A stretch of DNA of 5,658 nt, from positions 1 to 5,658 of the forward strand of contig JAFSBS010000317.1 of assembly GCA_017437165.1 (NCBI GenBank), given 5' to 3'. Every line of letters begins with the position of its first letter. Position 1 is the stretch's first letter. The DNA is from Clostridia bacterium. GTDB lineage: Bacteria; Bacillota; Clostridia; Oscillospirales; Acutalibacteraceae. Of this stretch, positions 4,351 to 5,658 are shown in pieces. The notes under the pieces were generated by a model, which saw only the letters and a program-made list of their open reading frames with translations, did no database searches and was not told the origin of the DNA. The translations under genes were made by a program, and so were the position numbers.

Positions 4351-5658
4351 TCATTCCTGTTCTGCTACTTTCATCATAACGGCGCATTCAATACGTTTTT
4401 TAAACAATTCGCAACCGTATTCGTAAACGCCTGTTATTTTGCCTGTTGCGTGATATGAGTTGGCTGCACAACCGCCCGAACAGTAAAGTTTTGCCCAACA
4501 ATCCTTACAATCAGGTCTTGCATAAGCATTACAAAGCTTAAATTCATTTTGTATTTCAGTATTTGTAATACCATCGTAAATATTACCCAAAAGATATTTT
4601 TTATCACCTACAAACTGATGACACGGATAAATATCCCCATTTGGCGTTACTGCAACGTACTCTGTACCTGAACCACAACCCGAAATCCTTTTATAAATGC
4701 ACGGCCCGTGTTTCAAATCGAGCATATAGTGATAAAATGTAATTGGTTTACCTGCTCTCTGACGCTTTATCATCTCTTTAGCAAGAATTTCATACTGTTC
4801 AAAAAGAATTGGTAAATCTTCTTTAGTTAAAGCACTTTTATCGTCAGGCGCACAAACAACAGGTTCCATACTTAATTCTGTAAAACCTAAATCTGCCATG
4901 TGTAGTATGTCATTTGTAAAATCCGTGTTTTCGTGTGTAAAAGTACCGCGCATATAATAACTTTTATTACCTCTGCGTCGAACGAATTCCTGAAATTTAG
5001 GCACAATTATATCATAACTGCCGTTACCGAGATAATCTTTTCTTAATCTGTCATGAACTTCTTTTCTGCCATCAAGACTCAAAACAACATTACTCATCTC
5101 TTTGTTTGAGAATTCTATAACATCGTCATCAATTAAAATTCCGTTTGTAGTAAGAGTGAAACGGAAATTTTTGTTATGGATTTTCTCTTGTTCTCTCGCA
5201 TATTCAACAAGTTTTTTTACAACATCCCAATTCATTAAAGGTTCGCCACCAAAAAAGTCAACCTCTAAATTGTGACGGGTACCCGAATTTGCAATAAGAA
5301 AATCAAGGGCTTTCTTCCCTGTTTCAAAATCCATTAACGCTCTTTCGCCATGATACTTGCCCTGACTTGCAAAACAATACTCACAATTAAGGTTACAAGT
5401 ATGTGCTACGTGAAGACACATTGCTTTTAAAACAGTATTTCTGTTTTTAAAATCAAATGCCATATCCTCATAAGTATCGGGAGTAAAAAGTTTTTTACTT
5501 TCTTCTAATGATTTAATATCTTCCAGACATTCAATAATATCTTTATCAGTAAGATTTTCTTCGGGATATTCTCTCGTTATGATTTCTGTTATTTCTTCAG
5601 CATTTTTCTCTTTATAAAGTGCAATTATATCAAAAGCTACATCATCAACAACATGAAC
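4351..5658 (-). CDS. scfB: SCIFF-peptide thioether maturase, radical SAM/SPASM, 5' end off the window
   Basis: Radical SAM enzyme of the SCIFF maturase type (CteB/Tte1186-like), which forms Cys-to-alpha-carbon thioether bonds in a small six-cysteine peptide. Counting the 435 visible residues: 1-65 (VHVVDDVAFDIIALY onward) match the later part of the PqqD-like RiPP recognition element that grips the precursor leader. CLHVAHTCNLNCEYCFA (81-97) carries the CX3CX2C cluster cysteines 88, 92 and 95, and FFGGEP (135-140) contacts SAM. A complete seven-cysteine SPASM set follows (328, 346, 384, 387, 393, 397, 416), fitting C-x12-G-x4-C, then CX2CX5CX3C, then C, for two auxiliary 4Fe-4S clusters. Family members are about 450 aa, so perhaps 15-25 residues are missing at the right edge. 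The Met codon at 5463 is internal, since the frame is open up to 5658. The downstream decarboxylase is 7 bases away. The precursor gene is expected upstream, outside the window. Confidence 0.93.
   Translation of the reverse strand, partial: VHVVDDVAFDIIALYKEKNAEEITEIITREYPEENLTDKDIIECLEDIKSLEESKKLFTPDTYEDMAFDFKNRNTVLKAMCLHVAHTCNLNCEYCFASQGKYHGERALMDFETGKKALDFLIANSGTRHNLEVDFFGGEPLMNWDVVKKLVEYAREQEKIHNKNFRFTLTTNGILIDDDVIEFSNKEMSNVVLSLDGRKEVHDRLRKDYLGNGSYDIIVPKFQEFVRRRGNKSYYMRGTFTHENTDFTNDILHMADLGFTELSMEPVVCAPDDKSALTKEDLPILFEQYEILAKEMIKRQRAGKPITFYHYMLDLKHGPCIYKRISGCGSGTEYVAVTPNGDIYPCHQFVGDKKYLLGNIYDGITNTEIQNEFKLCNAYARPDCKDCWAKLYCSGGCAANSYHATGKITGVYEYGCELFKKRIECAVMMKVAEQE

Noticed and set aside
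5461..5463. ATG at 5463 as start of the radical SAM protein (370 aa).
   Set aside because: The frame is open for 65 codons upstream and encodes the expected recognition domain; there is also no good ribosome site just before 5463.
1..5658. A SCIFF precursor peptide gene, CRISPR array, insertion sequence, tRNA or riboswitch within the window.
   Set aside because: Intergenic gaps are all under about 135 bases and are filled by promoters, ribosome sites and terminators; no short cysteine-rich frame, spaced repeat array, terminal inverted repeat or cloverleaf was seen.

Overview
The window is AT-rich, compactly organised bacterial chromosome. It looks like a Gram-positive anaerobe of the class Clostridia. 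The reasons are a near-certain SCIFF-peptide radical SAM maturase (a family concentrated in Clostridia), an MreB-type actin with Firmicutes-like neighbours, a WYL regulator, an Orn/Lys/Arg decarboxylase of the short YaaO/SpeA type, purine-rich Shine-Dalgarno sites and sigma-A-like promoters. Genus cannot be assigned by eye.

Layout, left to right. (1) Minus strand, 1-1106: an MreB-like actin paralog (stop at 13). It has its own promoter (TTTACA, 17-bp spacer, TATAAT), and its 3' end carries a ribosome site for a further gene that starts at position 10 and leaves the window. (2) Minus strand, 1111-1848: a 208-residue uncharacterised protein with an HExxH motif between two CxxC pairs. It has its own promoter and a rho-independent terminator lying directly upstream of the mreB promoter. 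(3) Plus strand, 1870-2923: a WYL-domain transcription regulator, divergent from gene 2, with its own promoter. (4) 2950-3004: a long hairpin serving as a shared terminator for convergent genes. (5) Minus strand, 3003-5658: a two-gene operon fragment. The SCIFF maturase runs in from the right edge, and 7 bases after its stop a PLP-dependent Orn/Lys/Arg decarboxylase begins.

The main correction to a naive gene call is in the right-hand gene. The methionine codon at 5463 is not its start. The frame stays open for 65 more codons to the window edge, and those codons encode what looks like most of the RiPP recognition element expected at the N-terminus of SCIFF maturases. The precursor peptide gene is not in the window and is expected just beyond the right edge.

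Working together: the maturase installs thioether crosslinks in a cysteine-rich peptide, and the decarboxylase is probably co-translated with it, though a functional link is only inferred. The WYL regulator and the HExxH protein share a 132-bp control region with back-to-back promoters, so the regulator may control both. The MreB paralog has a degenerate nucleotide-binding motif. No mobile element, CRISPR array, tRNA or rRNA was seen.
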